Origin: Peptococcaceae bacterium CEB3
GTDB lineage: Bacteria > Bacillota > Desulfitobacteriia > Desulfitobacteriales > Desulfitobacteriaceae
Length of the DNA stretch: 64,000 bases
Direction of reading: 5' to 3'
Assembly (NCBI GenBank): GCA_001029295.1
Contig: LDXJ01000054.1
Location: forward strand, 51,747 to 115,746
The notes below the pieces were generated by a model, which was not told the origin of the DNA, ran no database searches, and saw nothing but the letters and a program-made list of their open reading frames with translations. The number at the start of each line of letters is the position of its first letter. Position 1 is the first letter of the stretch. The position numbers and the translations under genes were made by a program. Shown piece after piece: positions 17,427 to 26,044 of this stretch.

Positions 17427-17765
17427 CTAAGTATTAACGACAAATTGGTGCGCACATTTCGGGCACTTGACCCGAAGGGCACCTTTTCCCACCGGCACCC
17501 GCATTTTCTGTCCGCACTGGGGACAGTCCGCCAGGCGGTGATCCACCAGTTGCAGGATTCGTTGCCGATCGAAACCCACAATGACGTCCTCGCCGATCAG
17601 AAAAGTTGGTACCCCGCTGATATTGCGTCTTTGCAGTTCCCAAGCGGCTTGCGCATCCTTCTGGACGTCCCTCTCGACAAAATGAATTCTGTTCTGCGAA
17701 AGAAACTCCTTCGCGGTTCTGCAGTGCGGTCAAGTCTTCGTAGTGAAAATCGTAACCTCTTTCAA
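17427..17765 (-). CDS. Selenocysteine-containing glutaredoxin with C-terminal zinc ribbon (TGA = Sec)
   Basis: 112 codons from TTG (17765; AGGGG 8 nt upstream) to TAG (17427), with one in-frame TGA at 17730-17732 (codon 12). It begins LKEVTIFTTKT-U-PHC. A glutaredoxin has C-P-x-C here, so TGA replaces exactly the first redox Cys. The rest continues as glutaredoxin in the same frame: GVPTFLIGEDVIVGFD (cis-Pro loop, 51-66), then helix RQRILQLVDHRL. Residues 81-112 form a zinc ribbon with CPQC (81-84) and CPKC (101-104). An 8-bp stem with GUU loop starts 15 nt after TGA and fits a bacterial SECIS. An ordinary pseudogene is unlikely because no other damage is seen. No sel genes are in the window. 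Confidence 0.87.
17696..17714 (-). promoter_or_regulatory. Predicted bacterial SECIS element
   Basis: On the minus strand GCGAAGGA-GTT-TCTTTCGC folds into 8 bp (one G-U) with a 3-nt loop whose first base is G. The loop begins 24 nt after the TGA. Known bacterial SECIS rules (loop 3-14 nt, G among the first two loop bases, 16-37 nt from UGA) are met. Confidence 0.75.
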
Positions 17766-17826
17766 AGCCTCATCCCCTACCTTTCCGCCAAATGTCTGCT
17801 CTTTTCTGTGATGATCTATACTCCGT

Positions 17827-17856
17827 ATTATACTCAAAATCCCTTGCCCGTGCCAG
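17827..17856 (-). promoter_or_regulatory. Promoter of selenoglutaredoxin gene
   Basis: Minus-strand perfect TATAAT (17827-17832); CTGGCA (17851-17856) 18 bp upstream is a four-of-six -35. About 60 bp before the TTG start. Confidence 0.55.
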
Positions 17857-17966
17857 GCTCAGAAATCATTCGACCAGACGGCAGGTATCTTTCTCCGGGC
17901 GTCGAAGTAAGAATTTGGAGGACGTTAACAACGACAAGATGTCAATGAAAAGGCAGGTAGACTCTT

Positions 17967-19172
17967 TTGCAAAAATCCGACCTTCCGCGTACCATCAAGA
18001 TTCTGGTCGCCGGCGGCTTTGTTAATTCTTTGGGCAGTGCGTTGATGTGGCCTCTGAACAGCATATTCATGCACAATGTGCTGGGCCGGACCCTGACAGA
18101 AGCCGGAATGGTCATCGCCTTACAATCCGGAATGAATTTACTGGGCCAGTTTATCAGCGGCTTTCTGGCCGACTTTCTGGGAGCTCGGAAAATGATGCTC
18201 CTGGGCTTGACCGGGTCCGCGCTCATTGTGACCCTCATTGGTCTTTTCCCCATATGGCCGGTCTACGCCCCCGGCATCATTCTTTTCGGCCTGATGAACG
18301 GTTTCGTCTTCGTTCCCCTCAACACCCTCGTTCAAACCATCTGGCCCGAGGGAGGTCGCCGCGGTTTCAACTACCTGTATGTTCTCAACAACGCCGGCAA
18401 CGCGGTAGGAACCGCCCTGGGCGGACTGGTGGCCCAAATTTCTTTTCGTTGGGTTTTCCTCGGTAACGCCATCTCCTTTATTATCTACTTCATGGTCGTG
18501 GTCTTCGCTATCCGGGCGCCTGCCAAGGTTCAAAAGATGCCTGAGAAGCGAAAGAATCACTCCGCCGTCCTCCACGCTCCCGGCAGCCCCGCGCTGCTGG
18601 CTTTAGCCATGGGAATCCTGCTCGTCTGGGGCGGCTATAGCCAGTGGACGACCATCGTACCCGTCATCATGACTCAACGGGGTTTTTCCCTCCCCTTTTA
18701 CAGTTTTCTCTGGACCCTGAACGGGATCTTCATCGTGGCCCTTCAGCCCCTGACCAATTGGATCATTCGGGTTTGGGCCTACGGCTTCCGGCGCCAATTT
18801 TACCTTGCTTGCTTTCTCATTGCCTGTTCATTCCTGGCTCTCCGGGGCCATTTACCTTATGCGGCTTATCTGCTCGGCATGCTCAGCCTGACCTTAGGCG
18901 AAATGCTGATTCTGCCCGCCGTACCTGCAGCCGCCGCTTTTTTGGCACCCCAAGGGTGGGTGGGTACTTATCAGGGCATTGTCGGCGGAGCGGCTTCGGG
19001 CGGGCGGATGCTGGGACCCGTTCTGGGTGGCATCGTTTTTGACCGCAGCCACGGCTCCCAAATCTGGCTCTTGGCCCTCGTCTTTGTCTCCATCGGCCTC
19101 TTGGCCTTCATCTTTTACGGCTTCTTGGAAAATCGCTTTCGGCGAACGAGTGACAGCTCACTGAAAATCTAA
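17967..19172 (+). CDS. MFS transporter
   Basis: 401 aa, probable TTG start at 17967 with AGGCAGG upstream; no ATG fits. About 12 hydrophobic segments. The loop motif GFLADFLGARKMM (near residue 65-77) is the MFS signature, and GGAASGGRMLGPVLGG near residue 335 is the equivalent late glycine-rich segment. The substrate is unknown. It is divergent from the selenoglutaredoxin gene and ends 23 bp before the Nudix gene, so the two may be cotranscribed. Confidence 0.85.
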   Translation: MQKSDLPRTIKILVAGGFVNSLGSALMWPLNSIFMHNVLGRTLTEAGMVIALQSGMNLLGQFISGFLADFLGARKMMLLGLTGSALIVTLIGLFPIWPVYAPGIILFGLMNGFVFVPLNTLVQTIWPEGGRRGFNYLYVLNNAGNAVGTALGGLVAQISFRWVFLGNAISFIIYFMVVVFAIRAPAKVQKMPEKRKNHSAVLHAPGSPALLALAMGILLVWGGYSQWTTIVPVIMTQRGFSLPFYSFLWTLNGIFIVALQPLTNWIIRVWAYGFRRQFYLACFLIACSFLALRGHLPYAAYLLGMLSLTLGEMLILPAVPAAAAFLAPQGWVGTYQGIVGGAASGGRMLGPVLGGIVFDRSHGSQIWLLALVFVSIGLLAFIFYGFLENRFRRTSDSSLKI

Positions 19173-19195
19173 GTAAAGAACGGGAGGAAACACTC

Positions 19196-19840
19196 ATGCA
19201 TCCGGTGACATACCACTTCTGCCCGCAATGCGGCAGACCCCTTGGCAGCAAAGAATTCGGCGGGCAGGCGCGCGCTTTCTGCCCTGATTGCTCTTTCGTC
19301 CACTGGGGGGATTTCACCCTCGGTGTGGGCGGAATCCTTTGGCACGACGGCAAAGCGTTGCTCGTGCAGCGTGCCCATAACCCAGGCCGGGGAATCTGGA
19401 CCATCCCGGGCGGCTATGTCGAGGCGGAGGAAAACATTGAGAACGCGGTGGCCCGCGAAGTCCGGGAGGAAACCGGAATCGAAAGCAAAGCTTCCACTCT
19501 CATCGCCGTCCGAGACCGTCCGGGCGAAGAAGCTCCGCCCCAGCCCCATGATCTTTATCTCATCTTTCTGCTCAGCTATCTGAGCGGCAACGCCAAGGGG
19601 GATGAAGATGAGGTCCGATCCCTCGGTTTCTTCACCCTTGAAGAAGCCCGCCGTCTGCCCATCGCCCCCCTCACCCTACATATGCTGGAAGCTACGGCGC
19701 CCGGTTTGACGGGCTTCGAACGGGTTGAAGGGGTAAAAATGCTGGGGGAGCGGCCCATCCTTTTCCGGGCCGCCGCACCCCATTCCGGTCTATTGCGCCC
19801 CGCGACGAATAACCCGACTGCGGAGCCTCCTCGGTACTAA
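19196..19840 (+). CDS. Nudix hydrolase with N-terminal zinc ribbon
   Basis: 214 aa, GGGAGG upstream of the ATG. An N-terminal zinc ribbon (FCPQCGRPL … FCPDCSF), as in NudC-type NADH pyrophosphatases, precedes a complete Nudix box GGYVEAEENIENAVAREVRE-ETGI (G5xE7xREUxEExGU). The enzyme hydrolyses nucleoside-diphosphate-linked compounds; the substrate is not determined, and the protein lacks the long N-terminal domain of NudC. It converges with the MBL gene, overlapping its end by 4 bp. Confidence 0.9.
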   Translation: MHPVTYHFCPQCGRPLGSKEFGGQARAFCPDCSFVHWGDFTLGVGGILWHDGKALLVQRAHNPGRGIWTIPGGYVEAEENIENAVAREVREETGIESKASTLIAVRDRPGEEAPPQPHDLYLIFLLSYLSGNAKGDEDEVRSLGFFTLEEARRLPIAPLTLHMLEATAPGLTGFERVEGVKMLGERPILFRAAAPHSGLLRPATNNPTAEPPRY

Positions 19841-20673
19841 AACTCGAAAGTGCTGCCCGCACCGGCCCAGGCAAACTGGCGCGGAAACTCCCCTGCCAGT
19901 TTGGCCAGCATGGCCGGACCCGTACAGTGATTGGGGGCCAGGACTTCCAGCTTAAGGGTCCTTAAATACTCGATCGTCTTCTGTTGCTGCTCGGGGCTGG
20001 CCGGTCCCAAATGCGTGCCGCCGATAATAGCCCTGACCTTTCTCTGCCCCGTGAGTTGTTTGGCGTGCTCCACAATGTTGACCAGCCCCGCGTGAGCACA
20101 GCCAAGGAAGATAACCAGCCCGCCCTCACTCGCGTAATACAGACTGTAATCATCAGGAAGCGTGTCCGCGACGGTCTCTCCGTCCCGGATTTGGATCATG
20201 CGCTCATCGACTCGTTCATAATCCGTCCGGCGCGGGATCTCCCCACTGAGCCATAATCCGGGCCTCAACTCAAGCGGCTCCTTGTGAAAGTGGAATTCCG
20301 CCCCGGCGCTCATCAGCTGTTCCCGGCGAAAAGGCACTCCGAGGTACTTATCCCCCTCACCGTTGAAGCCCCGCCCGTAGTGTCCGGCAAAGAGGTCCGG
20401 GTGGACATATACCGGTACGTGGCCCCGGTACTGCAGCAGTTTGAGCAGTCCTCCCGTGTGGTCATAATGCCCATGACTGAGCACGACCTTGTCAATTCTT
20501 TTCAGATCAATGCCCAAGGTTTCGGCATTCCCGATTAAGTTCCCTTGTTCCCCGGTGTCAAGCAGGATACGCTCATCCCCAAAGTCCAGAAAAAGCGCCA
20601 GACCCCACTCACCTAACAGTCCCAAGGGCACTCCCACCGTATTCTCCACCAAAACCGTAACTTTTAGAGCCAC
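19837..20673 (-). CDS. MBL-fold metallohydrolase
   Basis: 278 aa, GTG start at 20673. The metal-binding HxHxDH is SHGHYDHTGG near residue 67, with further ligands in the CAHAGLVN and PNHCTG segments. The latter, near the C-terminus (LAPNHCTGPAML), resembles the MBL subgroup close to methanopterin-linked DRTGG/7,8-dihydropterin-synthase-like hydrolases. Substrate unknown. It is transcribed in the same direction as nrdJ, about 100 bp after it. Confidence 0.85.
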   Translation of the reverse strand: MALKVTVLVENTVGVPLGLLGEWGLALFLDFGDERILLDTGEQGNLIGNAETLGIDLKRIDKVVLSHGHYDHTGGLLKLLQYRGHVPVYVHPDLFAGHYGRGFNGEGDKYLGVPFRREQLMSAGAEFHFHKEPLELRPGLWLSGEIPRRTDYERVDERMIQIRDGETVADTLPDDYSLYYASEGGLVIFLGCAHAGLVNIVEHAKQLTGQRKVRAIIGGTHLGPASPEQQQKTIEYLRTLKLEVLAPNHCTGPAMLAKLAGEFPRQFAWAGAGSTFEF

Positions 20674-20772
20674 CTCAAAAACCCCCTTCTTTTTCCCCGC
20701 CGGGTATTTCTATGGTATTTCTCTAGTATTTCTGTGTTCCGCGCTAATATCCTGCCTCCGCCCCCCGACGGC

Positions 20773-23700
20773 TCAGCCGCACTTGCTGTAACCGCAGTGT
20801 GTGCAGACCACACAGCCGCTTTCGTGGTTAATCGGCGCACCGCATTCCGGGCAAGCATTGTCAACGGCCACCCCGGCCCGGGCCTTCTTGACCACCGCCC
20901 GTTCGGCCTTGGTCAGACCTTTGGCATTGACCATTTTCAGATAAGGATCATTCAGGCCGTTCAGTTCGTCTCCGTTAGCCCCCGGAGCACCGGAAGCGCT
21001 TCCGTTGGAATCTTGCTCCTTAGCCGCACTTTCATTCAGTCCGTTTCCCGCCAAGCCGTTTCCGTTCGCGGTGTCAATGTACTTCTTGATCACGCGGGCT
21101 ATGGCATCCGGACAGGAAGTGACATTCACCCCTTCCCGCCTGATGCAAGCCGGACAACGGATTCCCCGGATCTGCTCGGTAATGGCGTCGACTGAAATGC
21201 CTGAACGTAAGGCAATAGAAATCAGTCGGGCAGTGGCTTCCGACTGGGAAGAGCAGCCCCCGGCCCGGCCGGTGTTGGTAAAGACCTCACAGATGCCTTT
21301 CTCATCCGCATTGACGCTGACATAGAGGTTGCCGCAGCCGATTTTGATTTTTTCCGTAACCCCCACCGTAATTGCGGGGCGGGGACGCGGCATGACCGTA
21401 TTGACTTCCGGAACGAAGGGAACTTTAGGCGGAACACCCACCCGGCCCGATGAGTCTGTGTCAACCGTCGGGGCCGGTGAACCTGTGACTCCCGTCCGTC
21501 CGTGTCCCGCTTCGGACCTGTCACCGGGGTTTGCGCCGGCTGACAAAACCTGCTCTTCCCGGCTGCCGTCGCGGTAGACGGTAAGACCCTTACAGTTCAA
21601 AGCGTAAGCCAGGCGGTAAGCCCCGGCGATATCCGCCCGGGTCGCCGCCCGCCTGAAATTAATGGTTTTGGACACGGCATTGTCAGTGTAATTTTGAAAC
21701 GCCGCCTGGATCTTGATGTGCCATTCCGGCGCGATCTCGTGAGCGGTGATAAACACCTCCTGGACCCAGGCGGGAACTTCGTTCAAACCGAGTACCGTCC
21801 CCCGTTCGGCGATTCTCCGCATCATCTCCTGGGAGTAAAAACCGTATTCCCTGGCGAATTGCTCAAAGATCGGATTCACCTCGACCAAAGGAGTTCCGTC
21901 CATTACCGTCTTAGTATAAGCGACAGCAAAGAGGGGCTCTACCCCGCTGGAAACACCACAGATCATGGAGATCGTCCCCGTGGGGGCTATTGTCGTCAGG
22001 GTGGCGTTACGCAGGCGGCGTACCCCGTCGTAAACAGACCCCTCGTAGTTGGGGAAAACACCCCGCTCATCTGCCAGGCGCTCCGATTCCTTCCTGGCCT
22101 CCTCTTGAATGAAGCTCATGATCTTTCCGGCGTATTCGACGGCATCGTCGGATGCATACGAGGTCTGCAGCAAAATGAGCATGTCAGCAAAACCCATGAC
22201 CCCCAAGCCGACCTTGCGGTTGTCTTTCACCATTTTTTCGATGATCGGCAGCGGGTATTGGTTGACCTCGATGACGTCATCGAGAAAGCGGACAGCCAAG
22301 CGCGTGACATAACTCAAACGGTCCCAATTCACGGTCACCTTGCCGGCCTTCTCCGTCACCATCTGTTTCAGATTGATGGAACCCAGGTTACAGGCTTCAT
22401 TAGGAAGCAGGGGCTGTTCACCACAGTTATGCACGTGGATGCCATTGGCATCAAAAGCATGAACTCCTGGAATCTGAACATCGTAGACCGGCCCTTCTCC
22501 CGACGGCAGACATCCCGTTACCTTAGCCAGGAATCGCTCCCGATTCAGATTGCGCCGGAAGGCAGTGAGCTTCTCGAAAAGCGCCTGCTGCTTTTTAACC
22601 TGGCTAAAGCCAACCGTCTGGAAGAATACTTCCAAATTGTCTTCGGAAATCACCAACTCATGCCCCGGTTGAACCACATAATTCTTGTATCCACCTTGTC
22701 CGTTCGGCAGTGCCTTAGCACCTCCCGGTTTCCTGTTCTCGTAGACTGTGGAACAGATGCCTAAACGGTGCAGCATCCTCTGTACAGTTCCAAGAACTGC
22801 CTGGTCATTCTGCCACAATCTGACCGAGACACCTTTCTCCTGATTTCCGACTACCGTGCCATCCGTATCGAAGAGCCCGCGCAAAAATCCCCTGTGAAAG
22901 TCATACCCTGTCTCCTCGATCCGAGATGTAATGTGCTTGTTACCGGGGTAGATTCCATACTCTGCCGCCAAATCCCTTATAGAAGACAGACGCAGGCGAT
23001 GTTCTGCCCGTCCGGCCACCGGTTTCTGGAAGCCTCGGAAATCAGAACGCTGGGGCAAGCCGACAACCGCCTTCTCCGCCGCTTGCATGAGGGACCCGGC
23101 CTCTTCCCCCTCTCCCCAGACGGAAATAATCCCACCCTTCTCGGTAAGAGTCCCGTCTCCGAGAAGAAGACCAAGCACATAGCCTTCATCGTAAGAACCC
23201 TTACCCTGCCAGCGAATTCCCCGGTTATCCGAAAGAATGATTTGATCTCCGGGCTGCAACTTCCCGGCTTCTCGCCACTCCTCGGCAATTCTGTAACGGG
23301 TTACTTCTTTGGCAACCCGTATTAAGTGATCGGCCGTAACCCTTAGGGTATAGCCCCTGTCGGTCTGCACGAGTATGACCGGTTTGACCCCAGTCGGAAA
23401 AAACCCTTGCGGCGAAGTCCCGTAATACGAACCGTTAAGTGCCAGTTTAGTCTCTTGGCCCAGAATATTCTTGACCTGGGCCGGTCCCATATCCGTCAGG
23501 ACCCACGTCTCCCCGGAAACACAGGGATTGGTCGCCTCGATCTCCCCGATCCGCGGGGTCGGATTTCCTTTGTTCAGGCGGTCCAGAAAGACGATCCCCG
23601 GCTCCCCGTTGCGCCAAGCATGGTCCACAATCTCGTTGAAGACTGCGCGGGCCGGCAGAGTACCGACAGGCTTACCCACATGGGGGTCGACAAGGTCGTA

Positions 23701-24372
23701 GTCTCGGCCTGCCTCCGCTGCCGCCATAAAAGCCTCTGTGATGCCCACGGATATGTTGAAATTCGTGATTTCCCTGTTATTTTCTTTGGCTGAGATGAAT
23801 TCGAGAATGTCCGGATGGTCGACCCGTAAAATTCCCATGTTGGCACCCCGCCTGGTACCGCCTTGTTTGACCGCCTCCGTCGCGGAGTTAAAAACCTTCA
23901 TAAAGGACACCGGTCCGGACGCCACTCCTCCCGTGGAGCGAACCGCACTGTTCTTGGGACGCAGGCGGGAAAAGCTGAAACCTGTCCCTCCGCCGGATTT
24001 GTGGATGATAGCGGCATTCTTTATGGCGTCAAAAATCTCCTCCATACTGTCTTCAACCGGCAGCACAAAACAAGCGCTCAGTTGTCCCAGATCCCGCCCC
24101 GCATTCATCAGGGTCGGAGAATTAGGCATGAATTCAAGACTCACCATAATATCGTAGAAATCCTTGGCCAGAGCCGGGATTTCCTCTTTCTCCCTGCCGA
24201 ACCTCTCCTCGCTGGCGGCAATCACGCTCGCCACCCGGTAAAACATGTCTTCCGCCGTCTCCGCGACTTGACCCTTCTCCTGTTTGAGGTAACGTTTAGC
24301 CAGAATCACGCGGGCATTGTCGGTCAAGTTGGCCTTGGGCCAGTTCTTCGGCACATTTCCGTTAAAATTCAC
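20773..24372 (-). CDS. nrdJ: Adenosylcobalamin-dependent ribonucleotide reductase (class II) with intein
   Basis: 1199-aa precursor, GTG start at 24372. Class II RNR reduces ribonucleotides to deoxyribonucleotides using a B12-generated thiyl radical. The N-terminal extein has [20 protein letters not shown] with Cys100/101 region and [11 protein letters not shown]. The intein spans residues 284-649; the extein junction NP|C restores [21 protein letters not shown], the catalytic Cys-x-Glu motif. A TSCPD domain with many Cys and a C-terminal zinc ribbon (CPECGAP … [10 protein letters not shown]) follow. The mature length is 833 aa, normal for NrdJ. It lies 155 bp downstream of nrdR, with NrdR boxes ahead of both. 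Confidence 0.95.
   Translation of the reverse strand: [1199 protein letters not shown]
22426..23523 (-). mobile_element. Intein with LAGLIDADG homing endonuclease in nrdJ
   Basis: 366 residues. It begins with Cys ([13 protein letters not shown], block A), has block B [12 protein letters not shown], two LAGLIDADG-type helices ([10 protein letters not shown] and [11 protein letters not shown]), block F [16 protein letters not shown] and ends HVHN before Cys+1. All residues needed for splicing are intact, and both Asp of the endonuclease motifs are present, so it may still be mobile. It sits immediately before the catalytic Cys of the reductase. Confidence 0.95.
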
Positions 24373-24527
24373 GCGAATCCCCCGACTTTCTCAAACTTAC
24401 TGCTAGTATCGTTCCCAGCCGCACCCCGGCAGTTGGGCCCGGCCAACCTCTCTTCATCTCGTCGCCGGCACGACGCTGGGGCGAACTTGATGGCTCCAAG
24501 CGAGGCGACTCAAATCACACTCCTGCT

Positions 24528-24995
24528 CTAAGGATGGGAGGCCCGTCGTTGCCTCAAATCATTGAGCTCCTCCATAAACCGCTGCACATCCTTAAACTCC
24601 CGATAGACGGAAGCGAAACGGATGTAAGCGACCTCATCCAACTGAAAAAGCCTGTCCAAGACAACCTCTCCTACTTCGTAACTCCTCACTTCCCGTTCAT
24701 GTTGGTTACGGAGACTTTTCTCAATCTCAAAGGCAGCCTGTTCGATTTGCTCGGTCGAGATAGGCCTTTTTTCACAGGCCCTCAACATGCCCGCGCTTAT
24801 CTTGGCACGCAGGAAGGGTTCCCTGCTGCCATCTTTTTTGACCACCAGGAAGGGGGCGTCTTCATATTTCTCATAGGTCGTAAAACGCCGCGAACAGCGG
24901 TCACATTCCCTGCGTCGCCGAACTCCGGTGCCTTCCTCGACCTGACGCGAATCCAAGACCCTGGTGTCCTCATTGGCGCAAAATGGGCATTTCAC
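24528..24995 (-). CDS. nrdR: Transcriptional repressor NrdR
   Basis: 155 aa from the GTG at 24995 (GGGGGGTG just upstream; an ATG at 25010 gives an N-terminal extension not seen in the family). N-terminal zinc ribbon KCPFCANEDTRVLDSRQVEE with CDRCSRRF, then the ATP-cone (FLVVKKDGSREPFLRAKISA). NrdR senses dATP/ATP and represses ribonucleotide reductase genes. Two NrdR boxes overlap its promoter, and nrdJ follows on the same strand. Confidence 0.94.
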   Translation of the reverse strand: MKCPFCANEDTRVLDSRQVEEGTGVRRRRECDRCSRRFTTYEKYEDAPFLVVKKDGSREPFLRAKISAGMLRACEKRPISTEQIEQAAFEIEKSLRNQHEREVRSYEVGEVVLDRLFQLDEVAYIRFASVYREFKDVQRFMEELNDLRQRRASHP

Positions 24996-25006
24996 CGTTA
25001 CACCCC

Positions 25007-25052
25007 CCATATATAGTGTGCTTCTTATTTTATCCGCCTATATCTAGTGTGT
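25007..25052 (-). promoter_or_regulatory. Tandem NrdR boxes
   Basis: Plus-strand CCATATATAGTGTGCT (25007-25022) and CCTATATCTAGTGTGT (25037-25052) match the ACACwATATATwGTGT-type NrdR box on the other strand. They are 30 bp apart, about three helical turns, as in known NrdR operators. Confidence 0.82.
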
Positions 25053-25055
25053 CAA
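25027..25055 (-). promoter_or_regulatory. nrdR-nrdJ promoter
   Basis: Minus-strand TTGACA (25050-25055), 17-bp spacer, TAAAAT (25027-25032). The upstream NrdR box covers the -35 and spacer. Confidence 0.75.
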
Positions 25056-25159
25056 GCTTTCCCAGGCGAGCTGATGCCTGTCCTCCCGCTCTTACTTTTG
25101 CCTTTATCCCTCGCACACACTCTTACTGAGAAATGCTAAAAATTACCGGGAGCAGACAA

Positions 25160-25196
25160 AAGAAAAATGATTGAAAGCGGCGCCCGCTTTCAATCA
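25160..25196 (-). terminator. Terminator overlapping nitrilase stop codon
   Basis: Perfect 13-bp stem TGATTGAAAGCGG/CCGCTTTCAATCA (25168-25180 and 25184-25196) with a 3-nt loop, followed by TTTTTCTTTT on the minus strand. The stop codon lies inside the stem. Confidence 0.9.
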
Positions 25197-26044
25197 TCCG
25201 GTACCTCAAGTTCTATTAATTCTCGGTAGAGTTCTTTGCGCCGATCGGCGAGAAAAAAGCTCTCTTTCATTGAAGTTCGGCTATGCTTGCGCAAGGCATT
25301 GAGCCGTCCACCCCCGAGATGCGCGTAAACAATCTCCGAACCCATCTCATTTCCTGAATCCTCAGCGCAAACATCCCCCTTGGGGCCAAGTACCAGTGCC
25401 CCCCCGCTGAACCTTCGGCCCCTCCCGTCGTCTCCCCTGAGGTTGCACGCCGCCAGGTAAACAGAGTTGTCGTAAGCCCTGGCCCCCAGGTAGCGCAGCC
25501 AGATAGATTTACGGTCACCGGACACGACCGGGGAAGCGTGTGGCGCAAAAAGAACTTCCGCTCCCTTGAGCGAGTAAATCGCCGCCACTTCCGGGAAATG
25601 CCAATCCCAACAAATCCCAACGGCAAAACGCACCCCTACCCCTTCGAATACCGGAAGTTCGTTCCCGGGCGTGAAATACCTGCGTTCCTGCCGCCCCAGG
25701 TGTGTCTTGCGATACACCTCGACTCTGCCGTCCGGGAAGGCAATCAACTGGGAGAGATAGGGCTTCTGCAAACCCTCCGCTTTCTCGGCCATGCCCACCA
25801 GCAGAGCCACCTCTAATTTGGCGGCCTGCTCAGAAATCATCCGGGCCTTATCTCCCTCTATCCTTTCAGCGTACATTTGCGCTGTCTCCGGTGCGTACCC
25901 CTGAAGCGCCATCTCCGGATAGCAGATCATCTTGGCCCCATGCCCGGCCCCTTCTTCCGCCAGCCTGAGAATGCGTTCCAGATTCTTCTGAGTCTGCTCC
26001 GCTTCAGCCCGGAATTGCACCAGAGCTATCTCCAGATCCTGCAC
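25190..26044 (-). CDS. Carbon-nitrogen hydrolase (nitrilase superfamily)
   Basis: 284 aa, GTG start. The catalytic triad of the family is complete: Glu in CYPEMALQGY, Lys in YRKTHLGRQER and Cys in GICWDWHFPE. These enzymes hydrolyse amides or nitriles; the specific substrate (for example omega-amidase or carbamoylputrescine) cannot be decided. Its start lies 41 bp inside the end of the LysR gene, so the two are translationally linked. A strong terminator ends the unit. Confidence 0.9.
   Translation of the reverse strand: MQDLEIALVQFRAEAEQTQKNLERILRLAEEGAGHGAKMICYPEMALQGYAPETAQMYAERIEGDKARMISEQAAKLEVALLVGMAEKAEGLQKPYLSQLIAFPDGRVEVYRKTHLGRQERRYFTPGNELPVFEGVGVRFAVGICWDWHFPEVAAIYSLKGAEVLFAPHASPVVSGDRKSIWLRYLGARAYDNSVYLAACNLRGDDGRGRRFSGGALVLGPKGDVCAEDSGNEMGSEIVYAHLGGGRLNALRKHSRTSMKESFFLADRRKELYRELIELEVPDD

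Noticed and set aside
17434..17733. 99-codon minus-strand ORF starting MTALQNREG
   Set aside because: Wrong frame over the selenoglutaredoxin; its ATG overlaps the Sec codon and the product has no domain sense.
17355..17948. 197-codon plus-strand ORF
   Set aside because: It is the antisense of the selenoglutaredoxin gene; no ribosome-binding site and no recognisable domain.
21694..22764. 356-codon plus-strand ORF
   Set aside because: Antisense of nrdJ and its intein.
24373..24527. Possible cobalamin riboswitch before nrdJ
   Set aside because: I looked for a B12-box-like GCCACTG and long paired arms in the 155-bp gap and found none; NrdR boxes already explain control.
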